Below are positions 1 to 8,042 of a stretch of DNA of 64,000 nt, piece by piece (the stretch's first letter is position 1; the number at the start of each line of letters is the position of its first letter). The notes under the pieces are model-generated. The model saw only the letters and a list, made by a program, of their open reading frames with translations. It had not been told where the DNA came from and ran no database searches. Origin of the DNA: Sulfurospirillum sp. UBA4058 (lineage in GTDB: Bacteria; Campylobacterota; Campylobacteria; Campylobacterales; Sulfurospirillaceae); assembly GCA_002382085.1 (NCBI GenBank), contig DFZK01000015.1, positions 62,001-126,000 of the forward strand. Reading direction: 5' to 3'. The translations under genes and the position numbers were made by a program.

Positions 1-1
1 A

Positions 2-1246
2 GCGCATCTTAAAAATTTTAAAGCGATGCCGATTACCGATCCTTTGATCGATAAATGCATCGAGTGCGGTTTTTGCGAGCCGGTTTGCCCGTCGAATTTC
101 TTGACGTTGACGCCAAGGCAGCGTATCGTTGCCAATCGACGCATGCAGACGTTGGCACTCAATCATGAGACCGAAGCGTTGGAAGCGTTTCAAAAACAGT
201 ACCAATACGACGGTATCGAGACCTGTGCCACCTGTTCGCTTTGTTCGCTCTCCTGTCCCGTAGGCATCGATACGGGAGCCTTGACTAAGAAGCTTCGCGC
301 ACATCAAATCGGCACGCTCGGGCACGGCGTCGCCGGTTTTATCGCCGATCATTACGAGGGCGTATTACAGACGGGACGTATCGCTTTGAGCGTCGTCAAA
401 GGCGTGAACGCGATTATCCCCGATAGCGTGATGCGCGGCATGAGCCAAGGATTGCGTACGCTAAGCGGCAATACGCTTCCGCTTTGGAGTGCTAGCTTAC
501 CTTCGGGTGCTTCTTTTAAACCGAGCGTAAAACGAAGCGGTGCTAAAGATAAAGTGGTGTACTTCTCTTCGTGCATCAACCGTACGATGGCAAATCCGAA
601 AGAAAAAAGCGGTGAGCGATCGCTGGATGCGGTTATCATCGGTATCCTTGAAAAAGCGGGTTACGAAGTGCTCTTTCCCGAAGCTATCGACGGATTATGT
701 TGCGGTATGCCTTTTTCGAGTAAAGGCTATAAAAGCGAAGGCAAACAAAAATCAAGCGAGTTGGAAGCGGCTTTAACGCAAGCGAGTTTAAACGGAACGT
801 ATCCGATTTTATGCGATATGAGTTCGTGTACGAAAACGATGATGGAGTATTTTACGACCGGACTCAAAGTGTACGATCCGATCGAATTTATCCACGATTT
901 TCTGTTAAGCCGCCTTACGATTCGTCAAATTGACGATCCTATCGTCATTCACACGATTTGTAGCACGCGCAAAATGGGATTGGCGGAGAAGTTTGAAAAG
1001 ATTGCGCGCTTGTGCAGTAAAAAAGTAACGATCCCGAGTGAAGTGACATGTTGCGGTTTTGCGGGCGATCGCGGATTTACCTATCCCGAACTGAACCGCT
1101 CGGCATTACGCCATTTAAAAGCCGCGATACCGAGCGATACCACGCTTGCTTTTTCGACCGGCAAACCTTGCGAAATCGGTCTAAGCGAACACAGCGGCTT
1201 GGATTATCGATCGGTCTTTTACCTGATTGAGCGTTGTATCGCCTAA
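2..1246 (+). CDS. D-lactate dehydrogenase-like FAD/Fe-S oxidoreductase, C-terminal part (5' truncated)
   Basis: The frame is open to the left edge, so the start lies outside the window; 414 residues are visible. They begin just before a ferredoxin-type cluster motif (CIECGFCEPVCP), and a second one (CATCSLCSLSCP) follows about 45 residues later. The rest holds two cysteine-rich CCG modules (GLCCGMPF and VTCCGFAGDRGF) of the kind found in GlpC, HdrB and glycolate oxidase GlcF. This arrangement fits the C-terminal half of the large fused D-lactate dehydrogenases of Campylobacterota, in which an FAD-binding domain precedes the Fe-S domains and electrons pass to the quinone pool. The FAD part is not visible, so the substrate is inferred from the family. 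A hairpin follows the stop codon. Confidence 0.8.
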   Translation, partial: AHLKNFKAMPITDPLIDKCIECGFCEPVCPSNFLTLTPRQRIVANRRMQTLALNHETEALEAFQKQYQYDGIETCATCSLCSLSCPVGIDTGALTKKLRAHQIGTLGHGVAGFIADHYEGVLQTGRIALSVVKGVNAIIPDSVMRGMSQGLRTLSGNTLPLWSASLPSGASFKPSVKRSGAKDKVVYFSSCINRTMANPKEKSGERSLDAVIIGILEKAGYEVLFPEAIDGLCCGMPFSSKGYKSEGKQKSSELEAALTQASLNGTYPILCDMSSCTKTMMEYFTTGLKVYDPIEFIHDFLLSRLTIRQIDDPIVIHTICSTRKMGLAEKFEKIARLCSKKVTIPSEVTCCGFAGDRGFTYPELNRSALRHLKAAIPSDTTLAFSTGKPCEIGLSEHSGLDYRSVFYLIERCIA

Positions 1247-1270
1247 TTTGACGCCACACGCTTTCACTAC

Positions 1271-1320
1271 GGAAACGTCTCTTGAAAAAAGCGACGTTTC
1301 CCCTTCTTTCCCCCCTTTTT
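1271..1320 (+). terminator. Hairpin after the lactate dehydrogenase-like gene
   Basis: A perfect 9-bp stem (GGAAACGTC at 1271-1279 with GACGTTTCC at 1293-1301) is followed by a long pyrimidine-rich stretch ending in a T run. This suits a rho-independent terminator 25 bp after the stop codon. Confidence 0.6.
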
Positions 1321-1427
1321 TCTTCTTCGCCTCTGAGTTTGATTTAATAAAAGAAATGATAAAATACAAAAATTTGCGCTATATTTTTTAGTTAAAATTA
1401 AACAAAAAGGTCAAGGTTACGAGGTAA

Positions 1428-1637
1428 AGTCTGATGCTAAGGCGCATCATGATTTTCACAGTTTGGGTGTTTGTATATTCGTTATGGAATACGTATGCCA
1501 AACGTATGAAGAGGGTTTTTCCTCGAAAAGAGTCCGGCAGAAATCTTAGCCAAGGATGATCACAAAACGATAACGTATCGTTGATTGCGGCGGTGCCGCT
1601 TCGTTTTAGACACAAGAAACACACTAAAAAAGGGTAA
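1428..1637 (+). pseudogene. Frame-broken oadG-like remnant (oxaloacetate decarboxylase gamma subunit)
   Basis: No frame is open across this stretch, but reading successive segments in different frames gives a coherent OadG-like protein. A hydrophobic segment LGVCIFVM (1463-1486) is followed by NTYAKRMKR (1488-1514), FFLEKSPAEILAKDDHKTI (1516-1572) and VSLIAAVPLRFRHKKHTKKG (1575-1634), ending in TAA five bases before the pycB start codon. OAD gamma subunits have one membrane helix, then a polar linker with FFPEK-like and DDxKxxxxxxAA-like patterns, and precede the alpha subunit gene. At least four small insertions or deletions are needed (near 1464, 1487, 1515 and 1573). An alternative is a 41-codon ORF at 1434-1559 that begins in the same hydrophobic region. 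The family assignment is from recalled consensus, not a search. Confidence 0.5.
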
Positions 1638-1642
1638 GGTCA

Positions 1643-3442
1643 ATGGCTAAAAAGTACATCGATGTTATGGATACGACGTTTAGAGATGGTTTTCAATCGG
1701 TTTTCGGCGGGCGCGTACTGATGGAAGATTTTTTTCCGGCAGTTGCGGCGGCGCGTGAAGCAGGTATCAGCCATTTTGAGTTTGGCGGAGGAGCACGTTT
1801 TCAAAGCCTCTATTTTTATTTGAACGAAGATGCCTTCCAAATGATGGATAAATTCCGTGAAATCGTAGGACCCGATGCCAATCTTCAAACCTTGGCACGC
1901 GGCGTCAATACCGTTATGCTTGATACCGGTAGCAGCGAACTTTTGGATTTACATGCGAAAATGTTTAAAAAACATGGTACGACGACGATTCGTAACTTTG
2001 ACGCGCTTAACGACGTCGAAAACCTTAAATACAGCGGCGAACGTATCGTTCACCACGGTTTAAAACACGAAATCGTCGTGACGATGATGGATTTGCCTCC
2101 CGGATGCGTCGGTGCACACGACGTAGCATTTTACGAGAAAACCCTACGTGAAATTTTAGAATCGGGAATCCCCTACCATAGCATCTGTTTTAAAGATGCG
2201 AGCGGTACTTCAAGCCCGCAAAAAGTGTACGAAACGATCAAAATGGCGCGCAAACTCGTTCCCGAGGGAATGCATTTAAGGCTTCATACCCACGAAACCG
2301 CAGGCGTAAGCGTTGCGTGTTATTTGGCCGCTTTGGAAGCGGGTGTCGACGGCATCGACCTTGCGGCATCTCCGGTGAGCGGCGGTACGAGTCAACCCGA
2401 TATTTTAACGATGTTGCATGCCCTGAAAGGTAAAGAGTACGATCTTGGCGGCTTGGAACTCGAAAAAATCTTGAAATACGAAGAGGTCTTACAAGCGTGC
2501 CTTAAAGACTATTTTATGCCTCCCGAAGCGACGCAAGTCTCTCCGCTGATTCCGTTTTCTCCGATGCCGGGCGGTGCTTTGACTGCAAATACGCAGATGC
2601 TTCGCGACAACAACATTCTCCATAAATTTCCCGAAGTGATTAAAGCGATGCGCGAAGTAGTTGAAAAAGGCGGTTACGGTACGAGTGTTACGCCGGTTTC
2701 CCAATTTTATTTTCAACAAGCTTTCAACAACGTGATGTTTGGACCGTGGAAAAAGATTGCCGACGGTTACGGCAAAATGGTTTTAGGTTACTTCGGAAAA
2801 ACGCCTGCGACTCCCGATCAAGAAGTCGTTTCTTTGGCAAGCGAACAGCTCAAATTGCCTCCGACGACACGCAAAGCATTGGAAATCGCCGATTGCGACG
2901 AGACGAAATCCTTAACGCACGTTAGAGAAATATTGACGCAAGAAAAGCTTGAAATTACCGATGAAAACGTGTTAATCGCGGCGGCATGTAAAGAAAAAGG
3001 CATCGCGTATCTTAAAGGCGAAGCCAAAGTCAACGTCCGCAAAGTATCTCCGAAAAAAGAAGAGGTCGTTCCTGCGGTTACAAACGAATTTACCGTAACC
3101 GTCAACGGGCAAAAATACCAAGTCAAATCCGATCTTAGCAGCGGTACGCTTTTGGTAAACGGCGAAATCTACGATATCGACATTCAAGAAGGCGGTGAAG
3201 GTTCGTCAACATGTAACGATGCCGGCGTAAACGGTGCTGCTATCAAAGCGGGACTTCCCGGTTCGATTTTTAAAGTGTTGGTTAAAGAGGGAGACACGGT
3301 TGCAAAAGGGCAAGCCGTTATTATCATCGAAGCGATGAAAATGGAAATTGAGGTTACATCGCCGCAAGAGGGCGTTGTCAGTGCGGTCAAGGTAAAACAA
3401 GGCGATACGGTGGTCAACGGTCAACTGCTGGTCGTACTTTAA
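1643..3442 (+). CDS. pycB: Pyruvate carboxylase subunit B / oxaloacetate decarboxylase alpha subunit
   Basis: This 599-residue protein carries the carboxyltransferase domain at the N-terminus (VMDTTFRDGFQS, then KDASGTSSPQK and HTHETAG motifs), a conserved middle region and a C-terminal biotinyl domain. The biotin attachment motif EAMKMEIEV has its lysine near residue 566. It transfers carboxyl between carboxybiotin and pyruvate/oxaloacetate, so with a separate biotin carboxylase subunit (PycA, not in the window) it makes oxaloacetate anaplerotically. In a membrane complex with OadB and OadG it would instead decarboxylate oxaloacetate. The gene order pycB-pckA-argH matches C. jejuni and favours PycB. 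The broken oadG remnant directly upstream hints that it derives from an OAD operon. The start ATG follows AGGGTAAGG. Confidence 0.88.
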   Translation: MAKKYIDVMDTTFRDGFQSVFGGRVLMEDFFPAVAAAREAGISHFEFGGGARFQSLYFYLNEDAFQMMDKFREIVGPDANLQTLARGVNTVMLDTGSSELLDLHAKMFKKHGTTTIRNFDALNDVENLKYSGERIVHHGLKHEIVVTMMDLPPGCVGAHDVAFYEKTLREILESGIPYHSICFKDASGTSSPQKVYETIKMARKLVPEGMHLRLHTHETAGVSVACYLAALEAGVDGIDLAASPVSGGTSQPDILTMLHALKGKEYDLGGLELEKILKYEEVLQACLKDYFMPPEATQVSPLIPFSPMPGGALTANTQMLRDNNILHKFPEVIKAMREVVEKGGYGTSVTPVSQFYFQQAFNNVMFGPWKKIADGYGKMVLGYFGKTPATPDQEVVSLASEQLKLPPTTRKALEIADCDETKSLTHVREILTQEKLEITDENVLIAAACKEKGIAYLKGEAKVNVRKVSPKKEEVVPAVTNEFTVTVNGQKYQVKSDLSSGTLLVNGEIYDIDIQEGGEGSSTCNDAGVNGAAIKAGLPGSIFKVLVKEGDTVAKGQAVIIIEAMKMEIEVTSPQEGVVSAVKVKQGDTVVNGQLLVVL

Positions 3443-3502
3443 AACGGTACGGTTCGAACGTATTCATTTAGTTTAATTCAATTGTTTGAGGATAAAGAGA
3501 CG

Positions 3503-5080
3503 ATGTCAAAGATTAACGAAGTTGAGAAGTTAGGGTTAAATAATATCGGTAAGATTTATTATAACCTCGGGTATGAAGAGCTCTTAGCGCATGAAAAGCG
3601 AAACCATGAAGGACGCTTAACATGTAACGGGACGTTTAGCGTCGATACGGGCATTTTTACGGGACGTAGCCCTAAAGATAAATACTTTGTCGACCAAGAG
3701 CCTTCCAACCGGTATATCTCTTGGGGCAAAATGAACCATAAAGTGAGCGAAGCGATTTTTAACGAACTCTTCGACAAAGTAAAACAACAACTTTCCGGTA
3801 AAGACATCTATATTCAAGACGCGTATTGCGGCGGTAGCTTGGCGAGTCGTAAAAGCATTCGCGTGGTCACCGAGATCGCATGGCAGGCACATTTTGTTAA
3901 AAATATGTTTATTCGCCCGAGCGAAGAAGAGCTCTCAACGTTTAAACCCGATTTTACGCTTTACAACGCATGCAAAGTCGTCAACGAAGATTATAAAAAA
4001 CACGGGCTTCATTCGGACGTATTCGTTGTTTTCAACGTCGAAAAAAACATTGCGATTATCGGCGGAACGTGGTACGGCGGCGAGATTAAAAAAGGTATTT
4101 TTTCGATGATGAATTACTGGTTGCCGCTTGAGAAAAAACTCTCCATGCACTGCTCGGCAAACGTCGGCGAAAAAGGCGATACGGCACTTTTCTTCGGACT
4201 TTCGGGTACGGGTAAGACCACACTTTCGACCGATCCGAAACGCAAACTCATCGGTGACGACGAACACGGCTGGGACGATGAGGGCGTTTTCAATTTCGAA
4301 GGCGGATGCTATGCCAAATGCATCAATCTCGATCCGAACAGCGAGCCTGAAATCTACGGCGCGATCAAGCAAGACGCTCTTTTGGAAAACGTGGTTATCA
4401 ACGATGCGGGCGTCGTCGATTACGCCGATGCCTCCAAAACCGAAAATACGCGCGTTTCCTACCCTATCTATCATATTGAAAACCATGAAGCCTCTTTAAA
4501 AGCGGGTCATCCTAAAAAGATTATTTTCTTAAGTGCCGATGCCTTCGGCGTTTTACCTCCGGTATCAAAACTTACCAAAGAACAGGCGATGTACTATTTT
4601 CTGAGCGGATATACGGCAAAAGTCGCCGGAACCGAACGCGGTATTACCGAGCCGGTAGCAACGTTTAGCGCATGTTTCGGCGAGGCGTTTTTACCGCTAC
4701 ATCCGACGGTTTATGCGCAACTTTTAGGTGAAAAAATAGCAAAATACAATGTCGACGTTTATTTGGTCAATACCGGTTGGAGCGGTGGGAGCTACGGCGT
4801 AGGAAAGCGTATGAGCATCAAAGCGACGCGCGCATGCATCAACGCGATCTTAGACGGTAGCATCAACGAGTGCGAATTTGAAACGATTCCCGTCTTTAAC
4901 GTTCAAGTGCCTAAAGTGCTTGAAGGTGTTCCGACCGAAGTTTTAAATCCTCGCAGTACGTGGGAAAATAAAAGCTTGTACGACGCTACGCGCGACGAAT
5001 TGGCGCAAATGTTCATCGAAAATTTTAAAAAGTATATTACCGCCGATTCCGATTTTTCAAGTGCGGGTCCAAAACTCTAA
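3503..5080 (+). CDS. pckA: Phosphoenolpyruvate carboxykinase (ATP)
   Basis: This encodes ATP-dependent PEPCK, which converts oxaloacetate and ATP to phosphoenolpyruvate, CO2 and ADP in gluconeogenesis. The P-loop GLSGTGKTT, the GDDEHGWDD metal/substrate region and the NTGWSGGSYGVGKRM stretch are all present. The frame extends upstream to a TTG at 3482, but ATG 3503 is chosen: it is preceded by GAGGAT and AAAGAG and gives 525 residues, the usual length. It lies 60 bp after pycB, whose product makes its substrate, so both control the C3/C4 node. A strong terminator follows. Confidence 0.95.
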   Translation: MSKINEVEKLGLNNIGKIYYNLGYEELLAHEKRNHEGRLTCNGTFSVDTGIFTGRSPKDKYFVDQEPSNRYISWGKMNHKVSEAIFNELFDKVKQQLSGKDIYIQDAYCGGSLASRKSIRVVTEIAWQAHFVKNMFIRPSEEELSTFKPDFTLYNACKVVNEDYKKHGLHSDVFVVFNVEKNIAIIGGTWYGGEIKKGIFSMMNYWLPLEKKLSMHCSANVGEKGDTALFFGLSGTGKTTLSTDPKRKLIGDDEHGWDDEGVFNFEGGCYAKCINLDPNSEPEIYGAIKQDALLENVVINDAGVVDYADASKTENTRVSYPIYHIENHEASLKAGHPKKIIFLSADAFGVLPPVSKLTKEQAMYYFLSGYTAKVAGTERGITEPVATFSACFGEAFLPLHPTVYAQLLGEKIAKYNVDVYLVNTGWSGGSYGVGKRMSIKATRACINAILDGSINECEFETIPVFNVQVPKVLEGVPTEVLNPRSTWENKSLYDATRDELAQMFIENFKKYITADSDFSSAGPKL

Positions 5081-5116
5081 CAGACCTTCGTCACATCGCA
5101 TCACACAACTACATGT

Positions 5117-5149
5117 CAAGGAGCTTTCACAAGCTCCTTGCGTTTTTTT
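5117..5149 (+). terminator. Rho-independent terminator between pckA and argH
   Basis: A perfect 10-bp stem (CAAGGAGCTT at 5117-5126 with AAGCTCCTTG at 5131-5140) and a 4-base loop are followed by seven T residues. The first seven bases of the left arm recur as the argH Shine-Dalgarno region at 5150-5156, so the right arm could pair with either. Confidence 0.85.
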
Positions 5150-5164
5150 CAAGGAGACGTTTTT

Positions 5165-6553
5165 ATGTCAAAACTCTGGTCGGGTAGATTTGCCCAAAGC
5201 GGTACGCAACTTTTAGATGAATTTAACGCTTCGTTACCGTTCGATAAAAAATTGTACGAAGAAGATATTCGAGGTTCGATCGCGCATGCGACGATGTTAG
5301 CGAAACAAGGCATTTTAAGCGGGGAAGAAGCCGATCAAATCGCAAAGGGTTTAATGCAAATTAAACAAGAAATCGACGAGGGTAAATTCGAATTTAATAT
5401 CGCGCACGAAGACATTCACATGTCAGTCGAAACGCGCCTCATCGATCTGATCGGCGAAGCCGGAAAGCGGTTGCATACCGCACGTAGCCGAAACGACCAA
5501 GTGGCGGTCGATTTTCGTCAATACGTTCAAAAGCAAACACTGGTGATCGTTCATGTTCTAGAGAGCGTGATCGACGTGCTGATGCAAATCGCTAAAGAAC
5601 ATACGACGACGCTGCTTCCGGGCATGACGCATTTGCAACATGCACAGCCGATTAATCTTGCGTTTCATTTACTCGCTTATGTATCGATGTTTAAACGTGA
5701 TATCGAACGTTTAGAAAGCTCGTATACGCGCAATAACGTCTTACCGCTCGGTTGTGCCGCACTTGCGGGAACACCGCACCCCATCGATCGCGAATACGTC
5801 GCCAAACTTTTGGGGTTCGACAGCGTCAGCGTGAATTGCCTCGATACGGTCAGCGACCGCGATTTTGCGTTGGAAATCTTATTTAACGTCGCAACGCTGA
5901 TGATGCACGTTTCGCGTTTTGCCGAAGAGCTCATTTTGTGGTCGAGTTACGAGTTTAAGTTTATTACGCTAAGCGATGCCTATTCTACGGGCAGTTCGAT
6001 TATGCCGCAAAAGAAAAATCCCGACGTTCCGGAGCTGTTACGCGGTAAAACGGGTCGCGTCAACGGTAATTTGATTGCGCTTTTAACGGTACTTAAAGGT
6101 TTACCCTTAGCCTACAACAAAGACATGCAAGAGGACAAAGAAGGCGTTTTCGATAGCGTGGAGACGGCATTGATTTCGCTCAATATCTTAAGGGAAGCCG
6201 TACGTACGATGACGATTAATACGGATCGTATGCGAAAAGCGTGTGAGGTCGGGCATTTGAGTGCGACCGATTTGGCGGATTACTTGGTGCAAAAATGCAA
6301 TATTCCGTTCCGCGAAGCGCATTTTATCACGGGACGCGCAGTGGCACATGCTGAGAGTTTGGGCAAAGACTTAAGCGTTTTGAGCGTACGCGAGCTTCAA
6401 AGCGTGGATGCACGCATCGGCGAGGACGTTTGTGCGTATCTTTCGCTCGAACATTCGATGAATGCGCGAACGTCTCAAGGCGGTACTTCCGTTGCGTCGA
6501 CGCAACGCCAAATTGAAATTTTTGAAGCGTGGATCAATGCGCGCAAAGCTTAA
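5165..6553 (+). CDS. argH: Argininosuccinate lyase
   Basis: It catalyses the last step of arginine synthesis, cleaving argininosuccinate to arginine and fumarate. The 462-residue protein starts SKLWSGRF, has HTARSRNDQVA near the N-terminus, and carries the fumarase-superfamily signature GSSIMPQKKNP near residue 280. A TTG at 5138 would lengthen it, but it lies inside the terminator hairpin; ATG 5165 has CAAGGAG eight bases upstream and gives normal length. No promoter is visible between the pckA terminator and this start, so expression probably depends on read-through or a promoter further upstream. Confidence 0.95.
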   Translation: MSKLWSGRFAQSGTQLLDEFNASLPFDKKLYEEDIRGSIAHATMLAKQGILSGEEADQIAKGLMQIKQEIDEGKFEFNIAHEDIHMSVETRLIDLIGEAGKRLHTARSRNDQVAVDFRQYVQKQTLVIVHVLESVIDVLMQIAKEHTTTLLPGMTHLQHAQPINLAFHLLAYVSMFKRDIERLESSYTRNNVLPLGCAALAGTPHPIDREYVAKLLGFDSVSVNCLDTVSDRDFALEILFNVATLMMHVSRFAEELILWSSYEFKFITLSDAYSTGSSIMPQKKNPDVPELLRGKTGRVNGNLIALLTVLKGLPLAYNKDMQEDKEGVFDSVETALISLNILREAVRTMTINTDRMRKACEVGHLSATDLADYLVQKCNIPFREAHFITGRAVAHAESLGKDLSVLSVRELQSVDARIGEDVCAYLSLEHSMNARTSQGGTSVASTQRQIEIFEAWINARKA

Positions 6554-6580
6554 AAGAGGAGGGTTTTCCCTCTTTTAAGC
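6548..6580. terminator. Bidirectional hairpin between argH and the HIT gene
   Basis: A 12-bp perfect stem (GCTTAAAAGAGG at 6548-6559 with its complement at 6569-6580) overlaps the argH stop codon. The convergent HIT gene stops at 6601, so the hairpin could end transcripts from both sides. The T tracts are weak. Confidence 0.6.
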
Positions 6581-6600
6581 ACGTATGGTTTGAAGGGTTT

Positions 6601-6957
6601 TTAAAGCGATTTGTGAGGTTCGCTATCGCTTAAGTGGTTCCACGGCAATTTTGCGCCGCCTAAAAGGTGGAAATGCAGATGAAAAATTTCCTGTCCTCCA
6701 TCTTGTCCGTTGTTGGTGATCAAACGGTATCCTCTTTCGTCTAGCCCTAAAAGTTTGGCGACGCTTTGAATAAATTTCGTCATTTCGCCCATGATTTCGG
6801 GGTCGACTTCTTGAAAACACGTATACTCTTTTTTCGGAATAATCAAAATATGAATCGGTGCCTTAGGATTGATGTCGTGAAACGCGAGGAAGTCGTTGTT
6901 TTCCAAGACTTTATTGCAAGGGATTTCTCCGCTAACGATTTTGCTGAAGATACTCAT
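6601..6957 (-). CDS. HIT family (HinT-like) nucleotide hydrolase
   Basis: This 118-residue protein has the histidine triad as HLHFH at residues 93-97, followed by LLGG. The N-terminal IFSKIVSGEIPCNKV block is typical of HinT/PKCI-type phosphoramidases, which hydrolyse adenosine phosphoramidates and aminoacyl-adenylates. Length is normal. It diverges from pheS, an arrangement also seen in C. jejuni. The physiological substrate cannot be told from the sequence. Confidence 0.93.
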   Translation of the reverse strand: MSIFSKIVSGEIPCNKVLENNDFLAFHDINPKAPIHILIIPKKEYTCFQEVDPEIMGEMTKFIQSVAKLLGLDERGYRLITNNGQDGGQEIFHLHFHLLGGAKLPWNHLSDSEPHKSL

Positions 6958-6992
6958 CGTGTTTGCTCCTTTTTTAGGGGATTTTAACCTTT

Positions 6993-6998
6993 TATAAT
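6993..6998 (+). promoter_or_regulatory. Probable -10 element of the pheS operon
   Basis: A TATAAT hexamer lies 51 bp upstream of the pheS start in an AT-rich divergent intergenic region. Campylobacterotal sigma-70 promoters usually lack a clear -35 box, and none is evident here. Confidence 0.5.
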
Positions 6999-7049
6999 TA
7001 AAGTTTCACTAAAATAAGCTTTCTTATAGACTTTGATGAAAGGTGTCCT

Positions 7050-8042
7050 TTGAAAGAGATGGAAAATGCGATTGATTCTTGTGGGTCGCTGAACGAACTA
7101 GAAAAAGTAAGAGTGTCGCTTTTTGGTAAAAAAGGGTATTTTGCCGCGCAATTTGAAGAGCTGAAAACACTTGAGGGCGATGCCAAAAAAGAGTTTGCCC
7201 AAACATTAAACCGTAATAAAGAGCATTTTTTGGAGTGTTTGAGCCGTAAAAAAACAGAGCTTGAAGCCTTAATGATCGAATCCGAGATGAAAAAAAGCAG
7301 CGTTGACGTAACGCTCTTCAATCAAGAGAGCCTTGCAGGTGCTTTGCATCCGGTGATGGATACGATGGATAAAATTATCGAATATTTTGTAAGTATGAAC
7401 TTTTCAATTGAAGAAGGTCCGCTGGTCGAAGACGATTTTCACAATTTTGAAGCCTTGAATCTCCCAAAATACCATCCCGCACGCGATATGCAAGACACAT
7501 TTTATTTTAAAGATTCCATGTTGCTTCGAACGCATACCTCGCCGGTTCAGATTCGTACGATGCTTTCTCAGCAACCGCCAATTCGCATGATTTGCCCTGG
7601 CGGCGTTTTTCGTAGAGATTTTGACATCACGCATACGCCGATGTTTCATCAAGTCGAAGGGCTCGTCGTCGATAAGGCGGGCAAAGTTTCGTTTGCCAAT
7701 TTAAAATTCATTTTGGAAGACTTTTTAAAACATATGTTCGGTGACGTGAAAGTACGTTTCCGTCCGAGTTTTTTCCCGTTCACGGAGCCAAGTGCAGAGG
7801 TCGACATTAGCTGTACGTTCTGTCACGGCAAAGGATGCCGTGTTTGTTCGCATACCGGTTGGCTTGAAGTTTTGGGATGCGGCGTTGTCGATTCTAACGT
7901 TTTTAAAGCCGTAGGATACAAAGACGTCAGCGGTTATGCTTTCGGGTTGGGCGTTGAACGTTTTGCGATGCTTTTACATGACATTCCCGATCTTCGGTCA
8001 TTGTTTGAGGGCGATTTGAGATTATTGGAGCAATTTAAATGA
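7050..8042 (+). CDS. pheS: Phenylalanine--tRNA ligase alpha subunit
   Basis: The alpha chain of the alpha2-beta2 synthetase charges tRNA-Phe. The 330-residue protein has an N-terminal coiled region (LNELEKVRVSLFGKKG), then class II motifs: motif 2 around GGVFRRDFDITHTPMFHQVEG and motif 3 in FGLGVERFAMLLHDIPDLR. The Phe-binding FTEPSAEVDI stretch is intact. The start is TTG 7050, five bases after AAAGGTG; the next ATG (7059) would trim three residues. Its stop overlaps the pheT start. Confidence 0.95.
   Translation: MKEMENAIDSCGSLNELEKVRVSLFGKKGYFAAQFEELKTLEGDAKKEFAQTLNRNKEHFLECLSRKKTELEALMIESEMKKSSVDVTLFNQESLAGALHPVMDTMDKIIEYFVSMNFSIEEGPLVEDDFHNFEALNLPKYHPARDMQDTFYFKDSMLLRTHTSPVQIRTMLSQQPPIRMICPGGVFRRDFDITHTPMFHQVEGLVVDKAGKVSFANLKFILEDFLKHMFGDVKVRFRPSFFPFTEPSAEVDISCTFCHGKGCRVCSHTGWLEVLGCGVVDSNVFKAVGYKDVSGYAFGLGVERFAMLLHDIPDLRSLFEGDLRLLEQFK

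Noticed and set aside
1434..1559. 41-codon ORF with hydrophobic start upstream of pycB as an intact small gene
   Set aside because: Its frame matches the OadG pattern only in parts, and downstream segments in other frames continue the same protein. A broken oadG explains the region better.
3935..4486. 183-codon open frame on the minus strand inside pckA
   Set aside because: It is antisense to a well-conserved enzyme gene, has no family features, and mirrors the codon structure of pckA.
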